Positions 8,822-17,491 are shown, counted from the first letter of the stretch. The stretch: DNA of 64,000 nucleotides from Limihaloglobus sulfuriphilus (GCF_001999965.1 NZ_CP019646.1:2418001-2482000); one strand, 5' to 3'. Notes: generated from the letters alone by a model not told the origin. Numbers and translations are program-made.

Positions 8822-9481
8822 TTATTCCTTATATTCATCGTAAGCTATCTTGCCAACAGACTTCTCCTCGGGCAAAGCTTCCTCTTCGCCAATATCAAGA
8901 CATTTCATTACGTTATTTTCATTGAGTCTATACCGAAAACCGCTTTCAGGGCAAATCATAATTCCATCAGCATCGGGGTTTCTAAGCATGTGTCCATGTC
9001 GACTCATCCATCCTTTTTGCTTTGCGGGCACCCCAATCATCAAAGCGTAATCAGGGATATCCTTTACTACAACTGCACCGGCAGCAATAAAGCAATATCT
9101 ACCTAATTCTATGCCACACACAATCGTTGCATTTGCACCAACTGTGGCACCCCGTCTGAACAGCGTTTTTTCATAGAGATTTCGCCTGACGACCTGGCTT
9201 CGGGGATTTGTGACATTGGTTAAAACACAAGACGGCCCCAGAAAAACATCATCTTCGATGATTGTCCCAGTATATATAGCAACATTATTCTGTATTTTTA
9301 CATTATCACCAATTATCACATCAGAGCTCACACAAACGTTTTGCCCTAAAATACAATTCCGCCCAATTTGAGCATTCTTCATTACATGAGCAAAATGCCA
9401 AATTTTTGTTCCTTCACCAATTTCAACAGGCTGGTCAACATATGCGGATTCATGGCAATAGTAATTTGATTGACCGATCAC
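8822..9481 (-). CDS. wbpD: Left-handed β-helix N-acetyltransferase, probable WbpD (UDP-GlcNAc3NA N-acetyltransferase)
   Basis: The 219-residue protein consists largely of hexapeptide repeats from about residue 15 to 150 (IGEGTKIWHFAHV, IGRNCILGQNV, IGDNVKIQNNVAIYTG, VGANATIVCGIELG). It ends with the DYALMIGVPAKQKGWMSRHG cap typical of WbpD/WlbB acetyltransferases. In that family, trimers acetylate the 3-amino group made by the adjacent aminotransferase, using acetyl-CoA. The last 40 residues include CPESGFRYRL, a short cap also seen in this group. Start and stop abut the oxidoreductase gene at 9481, so they share a transcript. Confidence 0.87.
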   Translation of the reverse strand: MIGQSNYYCHESAYVDQPVEIGEGTKIWHFAHVMKNAQIGRNCILGQNVCVSSDVIIGDNVKIQNNVAIYTGTIIEDDVFLGPSCVLTNVTNPRSQVVRRNLYEKTLFRRGATVGANATIVCGIELGRYCFIAAGAVVVKDIPDYALMIGVPAKQKGWMSRHGHMLRNPDADGIMICPESGFRYRLNENNVMKCLDIGEEEALPEEKSVGKIAYDEYKE

Positions 9482-10428
9482 TATTTTCTCCCTTCTAGGT
9501 AAGGATGAAGTTCGCCCTTACCTTTTTCAACTGGAGCCGTCCTCATATTAGATACTAGCTCTATAGAAGGCCTAACATCAGATAAACCAAAACCCTTGCC
9601 TGATAAAATTCCTTCATAACTAATTGTGTGTAACTCAGTAAATCCACCTGAGAATTCCAATTCTTCACCTTCGATGGTTATTGATCTATAAGTCGGCAAA
9701 CCCTTTTCAACTGCAGCATGAGGGAGGTCGTTTTTATCTAACGAAAGATACCAGCGTACCCTAGCCCTTTCAAGTTCTATATAACCAGCTGCACCTTTGG
9801 TATCATATCTGTGAATAATGCTGGTCTTGGCTGCGCCGAAAATCCAAAGAAGCATATCAAAAAAATGAATTCCAATATTACAGGTAACACCGCCTGATTT
9901 TTTTATATCTCCCTTCCATGACACTTCGTACCAAGGACCACGTGAGGTTATATATGTTAAATCAATATCGTATATTTTATCTGGCGTATCTGTTTCAATA
10001 CGAGATTTGAGTGAAGTTATGGCCGAATGTAATCTCAATTGCAAGATAGAGTATATTTTTTTTCCATACTCACGCTCAAGCTCTTGCAGCGCATCAACAT
10101 TCCAAGGGTTTAATACTAACGGTTTCTCGCAGATTGCATCAGCACCAATTCGTAAAGCAAACCTGCAATGCGCATCGTGTAAATAATTGGGGGAGCAAAT
10201 GGAGACATAATCAACTTTTTCTCCATTCTTATGCCTTATTTTTTCGAGATACCTGTCAAAACGCTCAAACTCTGTAAAGAAACTTGACTTTGGAAAAAAT
10301 GAATCAAGAATTCCAACCGAATCATTTTTATCCAACGATGCGACAAGATTGTTTCCAGTATTTTTAATAGCCTCTAAATGGCGTGGCGCAATATAACCAC
10401 CAACGCCTATTAACGCAAAATTCTTCAT
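9481..10428 (-). CDS. wbpB: Gfo/Idh/MocA oxidoreductase, probable WbpB/WlbA (UDP-GlcNAcA 3-dehydrogenase)
   Basis: I place the start at the ATG at 10426-10428, giving 315 residues starting MKNFALIGVGGYIAPRHLEA. That is the exact N-terminal Rossmann pattern of this family. The frame stays open upstream to 10563 but that part overlaps wbpI and looks non-coding. Diagnostic blocks are SICSPNYLHDAHC, CEKPLVLNPWN with the catalytic lysine of EKP, and the strongly conserved YITSRGPWYEVSWKGD followed by KSGGVTCNIGIHFFD. WlbA/WbpB enzymes oxidise C3 of UDP-GlcNAcA with NAD+ and recycle the cofactor with 2-oxoglutarate. The gene precedes wbpD directly. Confidence 0.9.
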   Translation of the reverse strand: MKNFALIGVGGYIAPRHLEAIKNTGNNLVASLDKNDSVGILDSFFPKSSFFTEFERFDRYLEKIRHKNGEKVDYVSICSPNYLHDAHCRFALRIGADAICEKPLVLNPWNVDALQELEREYGKKIYSILQLRLHSAITSLKSRIETDTPDKIYDIDLTYITSRGPWYEVSWKGDIKKSGGVTCNIGIHFFDMLLWIFGAAKTSIIHRYDTKGAAGYIELERARVRWYLSLDKNDLPHAAVEKGLPTYRSITIEGEELEFSGGFTELHTISYEGILSGKGFGLSDVRPSIELVSNMRTAPVEKGKGELHPYLEGRK

Positions 10429-10444
10429 ATTTAATTCACTTTTT

Positions 10445-11557
10445 TTAATTATGATGTTTACAAATGTACTCAGCCATCCGATTTGCTGAATTACCATCCC
10501 ATAGGTAAGGTCGTTTTGAAGGCACAGCATAATTTGCTGACTTAATTCTGTCATAGGCCTCAAGTATACTTTTAGTGTTCACTTCGACTAAATGGTTTGT
10601 TCCATCAGCCAAGGTGACAGGAACCTCGGTTGTATTTCTCAAAGTAATACATGCTACACCTAAGATTGTTGTCTCAACCTGAATACCGCCTGAATCACTA
10701 AGTACCAAAATTGAATTATCCACCAATTTCAGAAAATCAAGGTAACCTAAAGGTTCGATTAATAATAAATTATTCATTTGATCCATTTGTTTTTCTATTT
10801 CTGTCCCGGCAATATTTTTTTTGGTGCGAGGATGAATGGGAAAAATAAGTTTCATATCCTTTTCAATTACTTCAAAAGCAGACACTATTCGGCTTAAAGC
10901 ACCCATATCATCAACATTGCTGGGTCGGTGTAAAGTAATTGTGGCATATTTTTTGGGGTTTAAGCCTAATTCGTTGAGAATATTGGATTTGCCCGCTTTT
11001 TCTCTGTTGGCAAGCAAGGTATCAACCATCACGTTACCTACAAAGCTAATCTTATTTTCGGGTATTCCCTCATTTCTTAGATTTTCCAGCCCTACTGGCT
11101 CAGTAACGAACAACAAATCGCTAATACTATCAGTCAAAATACGGTTTATCTCTTCGGGCATTGTCCGGTCAAAGCTGCGAAGCCCCGCCTCGACGTGGAC
11201 GAGCTTTACGCCGAGCTTAACGGCAACCAGCCCGCAGGCTATCGTGCTGTTGACATCGCCCACAACAAGGACATAATCGGGTTTGTAACCCAGAACCACC
11301 GGCTCGAACGCCTTCATCACGTCGGCGGTCTGCACGGCATGTGAGCCCGAACCAATGCCAAGATTTACATCGGGCTTGGGGATGTTGAGCTGCTCGAAAA
11401 ACAGCTCGCTCATCTTCTTATCGTAGTGCTGTCCCGTATGTACAAGCAGTACATCGATCCTGTCAGACTCCTTGAACGCCCGCATAATCGGAGCGATCTT
11501 CATGAAATTCGGCCTGGCACCGCAGACACAAATTATCTTAATATTATTAGAACTCAT
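10445..11557 (-). CDS. wbpI: Non-hydrolysing UDP-N-acetylglucosamine 2-epimerase family, probable WbpI
   Basis: The 370-residue protein has the WecB/WbpI signature: CVCGARPNFMKIAPIMRAF (about 11-29), LVHTGQHYDKKMSELFFEQL (about 38-57), VEAGLRSFDRTMPEEINR (about 121-138), SDSGGIQVETTILGV (about 288-302). With wbpB, wbpE and wbpD adjacent, it most likely epimerises C2 of UDP-GlcNAc3NAcA to UDP-ManNAc3NAcA, although a plain UDP-GlcNAc 2-epimerase role is possible. Composition is odd: the first roughly 400 bases (11160-11557) run at about 50-60% GC per 60-base line, while the rest is about 37-40%. That suggests a recombination joint inside the gene. Confidence 0.85.
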   Translation of the reverse strand: MSSNNIKIICVCGARPNFMKIAPIMRAFKESDRIDVLLVHTGQHYDKKMSELFFEQLNIPKPDVNLGIGSGSHAVQTADVMKAFEPVVLGYKPDYVLVVGDVNSTIACGLVAVKLGVKLVHVEAGLRSFDRTMPEEINRILTDSISDLLFVTEPVGLENLRNEGIPENKISFVGNVMVDTLLANREKAGKSNILNELGLNPKKYATITLHRPSNVDDMGALSRIVSAFEVIEKDMKLIFPIHPRTKKNIAGTEIEKQMDQMNNLLLIEPLGYLDFLKLVDNSILVLSDSGGIQVETTILGVACITLRNTTEVPVTLADGTNHLVEVNTKSILEAYDRIKSANYAVPSKRPYLWDGNSANRMAEYICKHHN

Positions 11558-11569
11558 ATTTCATATTTC

Positions 11570-12829
11570 CTAATCGAAATTATTTACTAAATTACTAATC
11601 AAATTGTACTCTTCTTCCATTCTTTCATCCCAAGTGGAAAAACGCTCCATAGCTGTTTCGTATGCGTTTTTAGACAATATTCTTCGTTTATCAGGATTAC
11701 CCAACAAATCAATTATTGCTTCCGCAAACTCTTCAGTTTCTCCTGGTGATAAAACTACAGCATTTTCTCCATCGCTTACAACCTCTGTTGTAGAACCAAC
11801 ATCGCGAGTTAAAACACAACAACCTGCTATTAGAGATTCAATCAACGTATTAGACAAATTCGATACGTCATAAGGCATAATAAATATATCTGACGCATTA
11901 AAAAAATATTTAATCTGTTTATGCAATATAGCTCCATAAAATAGGACAGATTCACTCAAGCCAAGTTCGTTAGTTAAGATTTCAAGGTCTTCACGTAACT
12001 CGCCTTTTCCGACTATGACTAGCTTGGCCTCAGGGTACTTCTTCAATATTGTGGGCATCGCTTTAACAACTCTATCTTGGCGTTTCCAATATGTCAATCT
12101 ACCCAGAAGAAGCAACATGGGTGAAGTTTTTGGAACACCAATCTTTTCCTTGAATGAAATGGCATCAAAATCCCTAATATATAAGTTTTTATCAACTCCA
12201 TTAATGGGAAACCAAAAAATCTTCTTATTTACTTTCATCCATTCTGCAACTTTATCGCCTTGGGTTCCGTCGTTAGTAATAATTATATGATCAAATGGCA
12301 ATTTATATGTTATCAATTCAGGAATTGTCTTAATTCTATCAAATAAATTATTTTTCTTTTCAAACCATATATCATATACAAAAGTGCCATACATTCTTAA
12401 TACACACCTAGCTTTAACAAACACCGACCAGAGCAGCCCCATCCAAGCAAAAGTATCCCTCATACAATAAATAATATCTGGCTTAATACCTGTTTTTTTT
12501 ATTGTTTTAATCATTTTAATCTTTCTTAAAATAGTAAGAAGTTTAAAAAAATGTAATAGTTTCTTTAAACCTTGTAACCTACGAATATTACCCAAAGAAT
12601 TATCCAACCAGTGAAAAGTCACACCTTCTAACTCAACAGTTTGGGCAGGAAATTCAGATTCCAAATCTGTCATTATAAATACATGAACATTCCAACCATG
12701 TTTGTTAAAAATTGTCCAGGCTTTAGATATGGAAGGTACACCTCCAGGAGTTATTCCTTGTCTAATATTTTCATCTACATTAGTCCACTTTGATGTTAAA
12801 AAAGCTATTGTACGTTCAGTATCTGACAT
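11570..12829 (-). CDS. Glycosyltransferase, GT4 family
   Basis: The 419-residue protein has a GT-B architecture. The N-terminus contains the GGVPSISKAWTIFNKHGWNV segment (about 28-47) usual for GT4 donors. The C-terminal domain has LLLLGRLTYWKRQDRVVKAM (about 236-255) and DIFIMPYDVSNLSNTLIESL (about 313-332), where the usual EG(F/M/L)xxxxxE segment is replaced by VSNLSNTLIE. The conserved Glu is still present. It likely adds a sugar to the lipid-linked repeat. Spacing to wzx is 3 bases and to wbpI 12 bases, so all three are co-transcribed. Confidence 0.82.
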   Translation of the reverse strand: MSDTERTIAFLTSKWTNVDENIRQGITPGGVPSISKAWTIFNKHGWNVHVFIMTDLESEFPAQTVELEGVTFHWLDNSLGNIRRLQGLKKLLHFFKLLTILRKIKMIKTIKKTGIKPDIIYCMRDTFAWMGLLWSVFVKARCVLRMYGTFVYDIWFEKKNNLFDRIKTIPELITYKLPFDHIIITNDGTQGDKVAEWMKVNKKIFWFPINGVDKNLYIRDFDAISFKEKIGVPKTSPMLLLLGRLTYWKRQDRVVKAMPTILKKYPEAKLVIVGKGELREDLEILTNELGLSESVLFYGAILHKQIKYFFNASDIFIMPYDVSNLSNTLIESLIAGCCVLTRDVGSTTEVVSDGENAVVLSPGETEEFAEAIIDLLGNPDKRRILSKNAYETAMERFSTWDERMEEEYNLISNLVNNFD

Positions 12830-12832
12830 TTT

Positions 12833-14326
12833 TTACCCTTTTGTTTTATTGCTACTTCCATTGAATCTGAAATTCAATGCGCCCGTCCATTCACGCCAAT
12901 TAAACACTCCGGTGATCCAAGTCGTAATTAAATACATCCCGCCACAAATAAATGATCCAATCAATAATTTCAATAATATCCAATAAATATTACTAACAGG
13001 GAACTTAACACACACAATCCAACCAGCGCAACCACTTATAACCGCATATATAAAATAAACCAAAAATAGCCGCAATGGCCATATTTCATAAAACCGTATA
13101 TTTAACAATTTAGAACAATTATACGCTAAAAACAAAACATTAGCATATATACTGATTAACATACCAATAGCTGCACCAATACCTCCAAATCTTCTAATTA
13201 AGATGAAGCACGCTACATAACCTACTATAAGCTGAATTAAATGGCCACCAGTATAAATCCAATTCCTATTTAAAGGGACAGTAATCCTGCTAAAGACACA
13301 CAGCCTCGCCGGGATAAGACAAAGGAAAATTTGGAAATAAACAACACTGCTCTCATATTTATCGCTAAATAGCACCAATATGATTTCTTTGGCAAAGACA
13401 AAAAAGAACAGCCACATAGGAAATAAAATGAAAGCAACTTTTATCTGTGAACGGTGCCATAGACTTAGAAATTTATCAATACGATTTTCTTTAACGTATT
13501 CAGTCATTGATGGCAACATCGTCATTGTCACTGCCCCACCGATTACACCAACTAAAGGCAATTCAAAGGCTCCATTAAAATAACTGGCAAATAACTCAGG
13601 GTCGGCATTAAGGATATTTATAGATAACTTATCTGCATATGCAGCAAACGCACCTATAATCGCTGCCAAACTTAGGGGCACAGAATACTTAAATTGTGAG
13701 ATGAAATTAGTGCGAGTAAGTTCTATTTTCTTAGTATTAGTGACCCCATTCACTATAATAAGCAATACAAAAAACTGCAAAGCAGCATAGATAACCCAGC
13801 AACGAATTGCAATTACCGTAGAGTAACCTAAGTATATTGGAGTAACAACGACAAAAAATACAATAATTTTACTAATCACATTAAAAGAAAACTCTGTATA
13901 TATCCTATTGAAAGACATAAAAACACTCTCAATAACCATGATCGGTAAAATAAAAACGGGGTATAACGCATAATTTCGAAGCATACACGGCAATAATTCA
14001 CTGCCGCTATATACACCTAATAAATTAGAACCTAAGTATAATACCAAGCCCACTAAAAAACCAAAACCTGCCATCAGCATAACCGATTGCAAAATCAACC
14101 CCCTCTTTTGTGGTTCATCCAAACGTGGCAGAAAATAGTAAACAGACTGTGGTAAACCCGAGCGAACTATGATACTGGACATGGTGAACAGCATTAGAAT
14201 TTGACAAAATGCGCCATATTCTGCTTTATCCAGCAATCTGGATAAAGCAGATGCAATAGCAATGCTAGCAAGTAAAGCCATCATTTTACCTAATGTCAGA
14301 ATTGCAGCGGTTAATGTTTTACTCAT
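12833..14326 (-). CDS. wzx: Wzx-type polysaccharide flippase (MOP superfamily)
   Basis: This 497-residue, highly hydrophobic protein has about 12 to 14 membrane segments. The N-terminus MSKTLTAAILTLGKMMALLA is followed by SALSRLLDKAEYGAFCQILM (about 25-44), the Polysacc_synt signature near helix 1. The proposed role is moving undecaprenyl-linked repeat units across the inner membrane for polymerisation. It is in the same operon as the Wzy-like protein at 5421-6704, making a Wzx/Wzy-dependent assembly route likely. Assignment to Wzx rather than another MOP exporter rests on this context. AT-rich relative to housekeeping genes in the window. Confidence 0.85.
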   Translation of the reverse strand: MSKTLTAAILTLGKMMALLASIAIASALSRLLDKAEYGAFCQILMLFTMSSIIVRSGLPQSVYYFLPRLDEPQKRGLILQSVMLMAGFGFLVGLVLYLGSNLLGVYSGSELLPCMLRNYALYPVFILPIMVIESVFMSFNRIYTEFSFNVISKIIVFFVVVTPIYLGYSTVIAIRCWVIYAALQFFVLLIIVNGVTNTKKIELTRTNFISQFKYSVPLSLAAIIGAFAAYADKLSINILNADPELFASYFNGAFELPLVGVIGGAVTMTMLPSMTEYVKENRIDKFLSLWHRSQIKVAFILFPMWLFFFVFAKEIILVLFSDKYESSVVYFQIFLCLIPARLCVFSRITVPLNRNWIYTGGHLIQLIVGYVACFILIRRFGGIGAAIGMLISIYANVLFLAYNCSKLLNIRFYEIWPLRLFLVYFIYAVISGCAGWIVCVKFPVSNIYWILLKLLIGSFICGGMYLITTWITGVFNWREWTGALNFRFNGSSNKTKG

Positions 14327-14330
14327 TTTG

Positions 14331-14852
14331 CTAAATCTTTTTTATAACTTTTGCAGGCGTACCAGCGATAACACAATTAGAGGAAAAGGATTTTGTCACA
14401 ACAGAACCTGCTGCCACAATTACATTGTCAGCAAGTTCCACTCCAGGGAGAATGATACAATTTGTTCCGAGCCAACATCTATTGCCTATTCGTATTGGCT
14501 GAGCTTTGTCATGATTGTTATAATCGTTTAAATTGTGGTTAGCTGATATAATTCGTATTCCAGGAGCAATGATAGTGTCATCGCCGATTTCCACACCATT
14601 TATCGCCTGAATATAACAACCTCCAGCATTTGCAAGGTAAGACTCTACACCTCTACCAAACTTAAAGTTTTCATGTCGTGTAATTAAAGACGTAAAGTGG
14701 TAACTAAAAGGCAATTTTTTACCATAAACACATCTATGGATAATCCAATTAAAGAACCTCCTCCGAAGAGGAACATCTTTATAATCACTTCTGCTAAAGA
14801 CTTTCCACAGCCATGTTGACCTGAAAAATGATGTAATTCTATTTCTGTTCAT
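14331..14852 (-). CDS. Hexapeptide-repeat acyltransferase (LbH, xenobiotic/maltose O-acetyltransferase type)
   Basis: The 173-residue protein has a basic N-terminus followed by a left-handed β-helix: VEIGDDTIIAPGIRIISANH (about 86-105, with the catalytic His of the NHN region), IRIGNRCWLGTNCIILPGVE and VIVAAGSVVTKSF. It ends CVIAGTPAKVIKKI. Family members are trimers that transfer acetyl from acetyl-CoA to sugar hydroxyls. In this locus it probably O-acetylates a repeat-unit sugar before or during assembly. It lies just upstream of wzx (5-base gap) and after the epimerase fragment. Substrate is not evident. Confidence 0.82.
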   Translation of the reverse strand: MNRNRITSFFRSTWLWKVFSRSDYKDVPLRRRFFNWIIHRCVYGKKLPFSYHFTSLITRHENFKFGRGVESYLANAGGCYIQAINGVEIGDDTIIAPGIRIISANHNLNDYNNHDKAQPIRIGNRCWLGTNCIILPGVELADNVIVAAGSVVTKSFSSNCVIAGTPAKVIKKI

Positions 14853-14901
14853 TGGTGATATATAATATATTTATTGAATAATAAAATAACAAAATCAATT
14901 T

Positions 14902-15015
14902 CTAAATTCTATAAAAATCTCTATACCACTCCACGAAACAGTTTACGCCGGTCTGGATTGGGGTGGCCGGTTTGTAGCCCAGATCCCGCTGGAGGTCGGC
15001 GGCATTTAGCTGAGG
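14902..15015 (-). pseudogene. 3' fragment of a UDP-sugar 4-epimerase gene
   Basis: The frame ending at 14902 encodes LNAADLQRDLGYKPATPIQTG followed by a VEWYRDFYRI C-terminus. The first run is near-identical to the C-terminus of the intact epimerase at 16425-17483 (LERDLGYKPATPIQTG, then VQWYTKFYSI). The DNA is also alike, around 14930-15000 versus 16455-16535. Upstream of about 15015 the frame continues but shows no epimerase similarity, so only the last 35 to 38 codons remain. It is a remnant of a second epimerase copy, probably left by recombination that replaced neighbouring cargo. Confidence 0.8.
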
Positions 15016-15135
15016 GAAATGTCTGTGGTTCTGACTCACCATAGCCACGATACAGGAAAAATTCAGCCGCCAATCTGCAACCGGCGGCTGAGGGTATGTT
15101 TTTTGTATATTACGAATTCTACGCACCCTGTTTCT

Positions 15136-15744
15136 TTACATAACCACCATAACAGTATTAGACGGCTCGCCGTCTCCTGCTTTGTTAACAGCAATGATCC
15201 GGTATTCAAGTTCTACGCCGGTGGGCTGTTCTACCAGTGTTGTTTCACTGATGATTGCTGTTGCTACCTCTGCCCATGTTCCACCTGCGCGTTCGCGACG
15301 CATAACTTTATATGCAGCGACCTTACCTCCGTCAGCGGGCTTTTTCCAGTCAAGAAATACCCAACCAGCACCTTGACGGGGTGCTTCCAGCAGACGAGAC
15401 TGACCGGGAACCTGTAGAGCGGATGCCGACTTTCTGCCCGCCCAGCCGATGAGTTTGAGCTTGTCATCATCATAGCTGACAGTATTCTCGGCATACCGCA
15501 GGTCGCTCTTCATGGAATCAATAAGCTCTTCTAAAGCCTCATCCTTGTTGGCAGTGGCTGCTTCGGCGGCTGCCTGGGCGGCGATAAGCTGATTCTTACG
15601 GGCCAGATAGTCCATCCGTTTTAAGTTTAACTGCATCGGATCTACCGGAGGCGCGGGATATGTAACCGTATTATCCGTAAGTCCAATCTCCATTGCCTCT
15701 GCCAATGCTGCAATATCCGCTTCCGTCGTTGGAAATCTTGCCAT
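15136..15744 (-). CDS. Small fibronectin type III domain protein of unknown function
   Basis: I chose the ATG at 15742-15744 (202 residues, MARFPTTEADI) because GGAAG lies about 7 bases upstream. A further in-frame ATG at 15762 overlaps that site. The N-terminal 100 residues are helical and Ala-rich (AAQAAAEAATANKDEALEEL). The C-terminal 90 residues form a fibronectin-III-like β-sandwich (AGWVFLDWKKPADGGKVAAY, then YRIIAVNKAGDGEPSNTVMV). There is no signal peptide or membrane segment. It is moderately GC-rich, unlike the AT-rich genes on its left. I do not recognise a function. Its place between two epimerase copies suggests inserted cargo. Confidence 0.7.
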   Translation of the reverse strand: MARFPTTEADIAALAEAMEIGLTDNTVTYPAPPVDPMQLNLKRMDYLARKNQLIAAQAAAEAATANKDEALEELIDSMKSDLRYAENTVSYDDDKLKLIGWAGRKSASALQVPGQSRLLEAPRQGAGWVFLDWKKPADGGKVAAYKVMRRERAGGTWAEVATAIISETTLVEQPTGVELEYRIIAVNKAGDGEPSNTVMVVM

Positions 15745-16267
15745 AGTTATGCTTCCTTTCAATCGTTATAAGTAATTATTTACCATAAATATTTATATAA
15801 TCTTCACTCACTTTTATGTGTATATTTAGTTTTCTGTTTTTATTAATTTTTCTTGAATACATCAAAACAACTGATCAATAATTCAAAGCTATTACTTTAC
15901 TTGTTTTGCTTAATTTATCCAGTTATTTCACAAATCATTTTTAGCTTTAATCTCTCTCAAATAAACTTCGAAGCATAAACCCTTACATATAAGACACTTA
16001 ACAACTAAAACTTAAGTTATCATTCAATATTTAAAGTGTATTCTGTCACGTTTAAAGCTTAAACTATATCATTTGACACTTCATCTGTTATATATTAAGT
16101 CGTATCTTCCGCTTTCTACGCCTTGTACATTGCATTTAAGGCTTCAAATTTAGTGTTCTATCTTAAATCTCATACAGATTAAGCCTTATCTGCAGCGATT
16201 GAAGCTTTATCTGTCTGTTTTTTAATAAGGTATAGTATAAAGCACGCTGTGTTTCATTGATATAATC
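15745..16267. other. Long AT-rich gene-free spacer
   Basis: No ORF with coding character was found here on either strand. The sequence is strongly AT-rich. Between about 16000 and 16250 it contains loosely recurring elements of the kind TTAAG(C/N)CTTA and ATTGAAGCTTTATCTG without exact periodicity. It is the 5' region of the fibronectin-III gene on the minus strand, so its promoter probably lies within the first 100-150 bases. I see no hairpin with a T-run that would mark a clear terminator. Confidence 0.5.
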
Positions 16268-16437
16268 CATTATCTTGTAAATCATGTCTAACTGTTTTTA
16301 GATTCTAAATTCTTAATCTATTGGACAGGATTTACAAGATACACAGGATCAGTTTTAATTATTGAAATCTTGCTCATCATGTTAATCATGTCTAATGCTG
16401 TTGCAATTCCTAATTCTTAAATTCTTAATTCTTAATC
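16268..16437. repeat. Cluster of dispersed repeat fragments at the 3' end of the epimerase gene
   Basis: This region repeats three motifs seen at 1.2-1.45 kb. TATCTTGTAAATCATGTCTAA lies at about 16271-16292 in shortened form, a GACAGGATTTACAAGATAC-type block at 16323-16352, and a CATCATGTTAATCATGTC block at 16375-16392. It ends in an AATTCCTAATTCTTAA-type array at 16404-16437. The first bases of that array are inside the epimerase frame: they encode its last residues (SIKN) and its stop codon. Similarity to the 1.36-1.40 kb block extends over about 50 bases with few differences. Confidence 0.75.
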
Positions 16438-17483
16438 GAATAGAATTTTGTATACCACTGAACAAACCGGTCTATGCCGGTCTGGATGGGGGTGGCCGGT
16501 TTGTAGCCGAGGTCACGCTCGAGGTCGGTTGTGTCTGCCCAGGTTGCCGGCACGTCGCCGGGCTGGATTGGGAGCATGTTTTTCTTCGCCTTTCTGCCGG
16601 CGGCGTTTTCTATCGCCTCGATAAAGTCTAAAAGCTGCACGGGGGAGGAGTTACCGATATTATACACCTTATACGGCGCTTTTGCGCTGGCCGGGTCGGG
16701 GCTCATCGGGTCCCAGCCGGGGTTGCCCTTTGGCGGATTGTCGATCACCCGCACCACGCCCTCAACGATATCGTCTATGTATGTAAAGTCTCGTTTCATA
16801 TCGCCGTGATTGTACACATCAATGGGCCTGCCCTCAAGTATATTCTTTGTAAATATGAACAATGCCATGTCCGGCCTGCCCCAGGGGCCATACACCGAAA
16901 AAAAACGCAAACCCGTTGTCGGCAATCCGAACAGGTGGCTGTAGCAGTGCGCCATCAGCTCGTTGCTCTTTTTGCTCGCGGCGTAGAGGCTTGCGGGGTG
17001 ATCGACGTTGTCGCTTGTGCTCAACGGCAGCTTATTGTTCAATCCGTAAACACCCGAGCTGCTGGCATATACGAGATGTTTGATACTGTAATGCCGGCAC
17101 GCCTCGATAATCGTGGCAAAACCGGTGATATTCGAGCGTATATAAGCCTGGGCGTTTTCAAGGCTGTGCCGCACGCCGGCCTGTGCCGCGAGGCTGCATA
17201 CATTGTCGAACCTTTGCTCGGCGAAGAGTCCTTCAATCGCGTCCTTATCCTCTATATTCATCTTCACGAAGCTGTAATTGCTGTATTTATAAGATTTTAC
17301 CAGCTCGCCATACTCAAAATCCGCCTGCTCAAAGCCGGCATTTGCCAGCCGCCCATACTTGAGCTCAACATCATAATAGTCATTAATATTGTCCAGGCCC
17401 ACGACCTCATCGCCGCGTTCTATAAGACGCTGCGCGACGAAAGAGCCGATAAACCCTGCTGTACCAGTGACTAATGTTTTCAT
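16425..17483 (-). CDS. UDP-glucuronate 4-epimerase family (GalE-like extended SDR)
   Basis: The 352-residue protein begins MKTLVTGTAGFIGSFVAQRL with the TGxxGFIGS NAD-binding motif. It has VYASSSGVYG (about 134-143) and YAASKKSNE (about 167-175, YxxxK active site). The NINDYYDVELKYGRL segment near residue 39 is typical of UDP-glucuronate 4-epimerases (CapI/LspL group). The expected reaction is UDP-GlcA to UDP-GalA, feeding the surface glycan. It is GC-richer than the wbp genes and separated from them by the fibronectin-III gene and spacer. The C-terminal residues and stop come from a dispersed repeat. Confidence 0.88.
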   Translation of the reverse strand: MKTLVTGTAGFIGSFVAQRLIERGDEVVGLDNINDYYDVELKYGRLANAGFEQADFEYGELVKSYKYSNYSFVKMNIEDKDAIEGLFAEQRFDNVCSLAAQAGVRHSLENAQAYIRSNITGFATIIEACRHYSIKHLVYASSSGVYGLNNKLPLSTSDNVDHPASLYAASKKSNELMAHCYSHLFGLPTTGLRFFSVYGPWGRPDMALFIFTKNILEGRPIDVYNHGDMKRDFTYIDDIVEGVVRVIDNPPKGNPGWDPMSPDPASAKAPYKVYNIGNSSPVQLLDFIEAIENAAGRKAKKNMLPIQPGDVPATWADTTDLERDLGYKPATPIQTGIDRFVQWYTKFYSIKN

Positions 17484-17491
17484 GAATTTAA

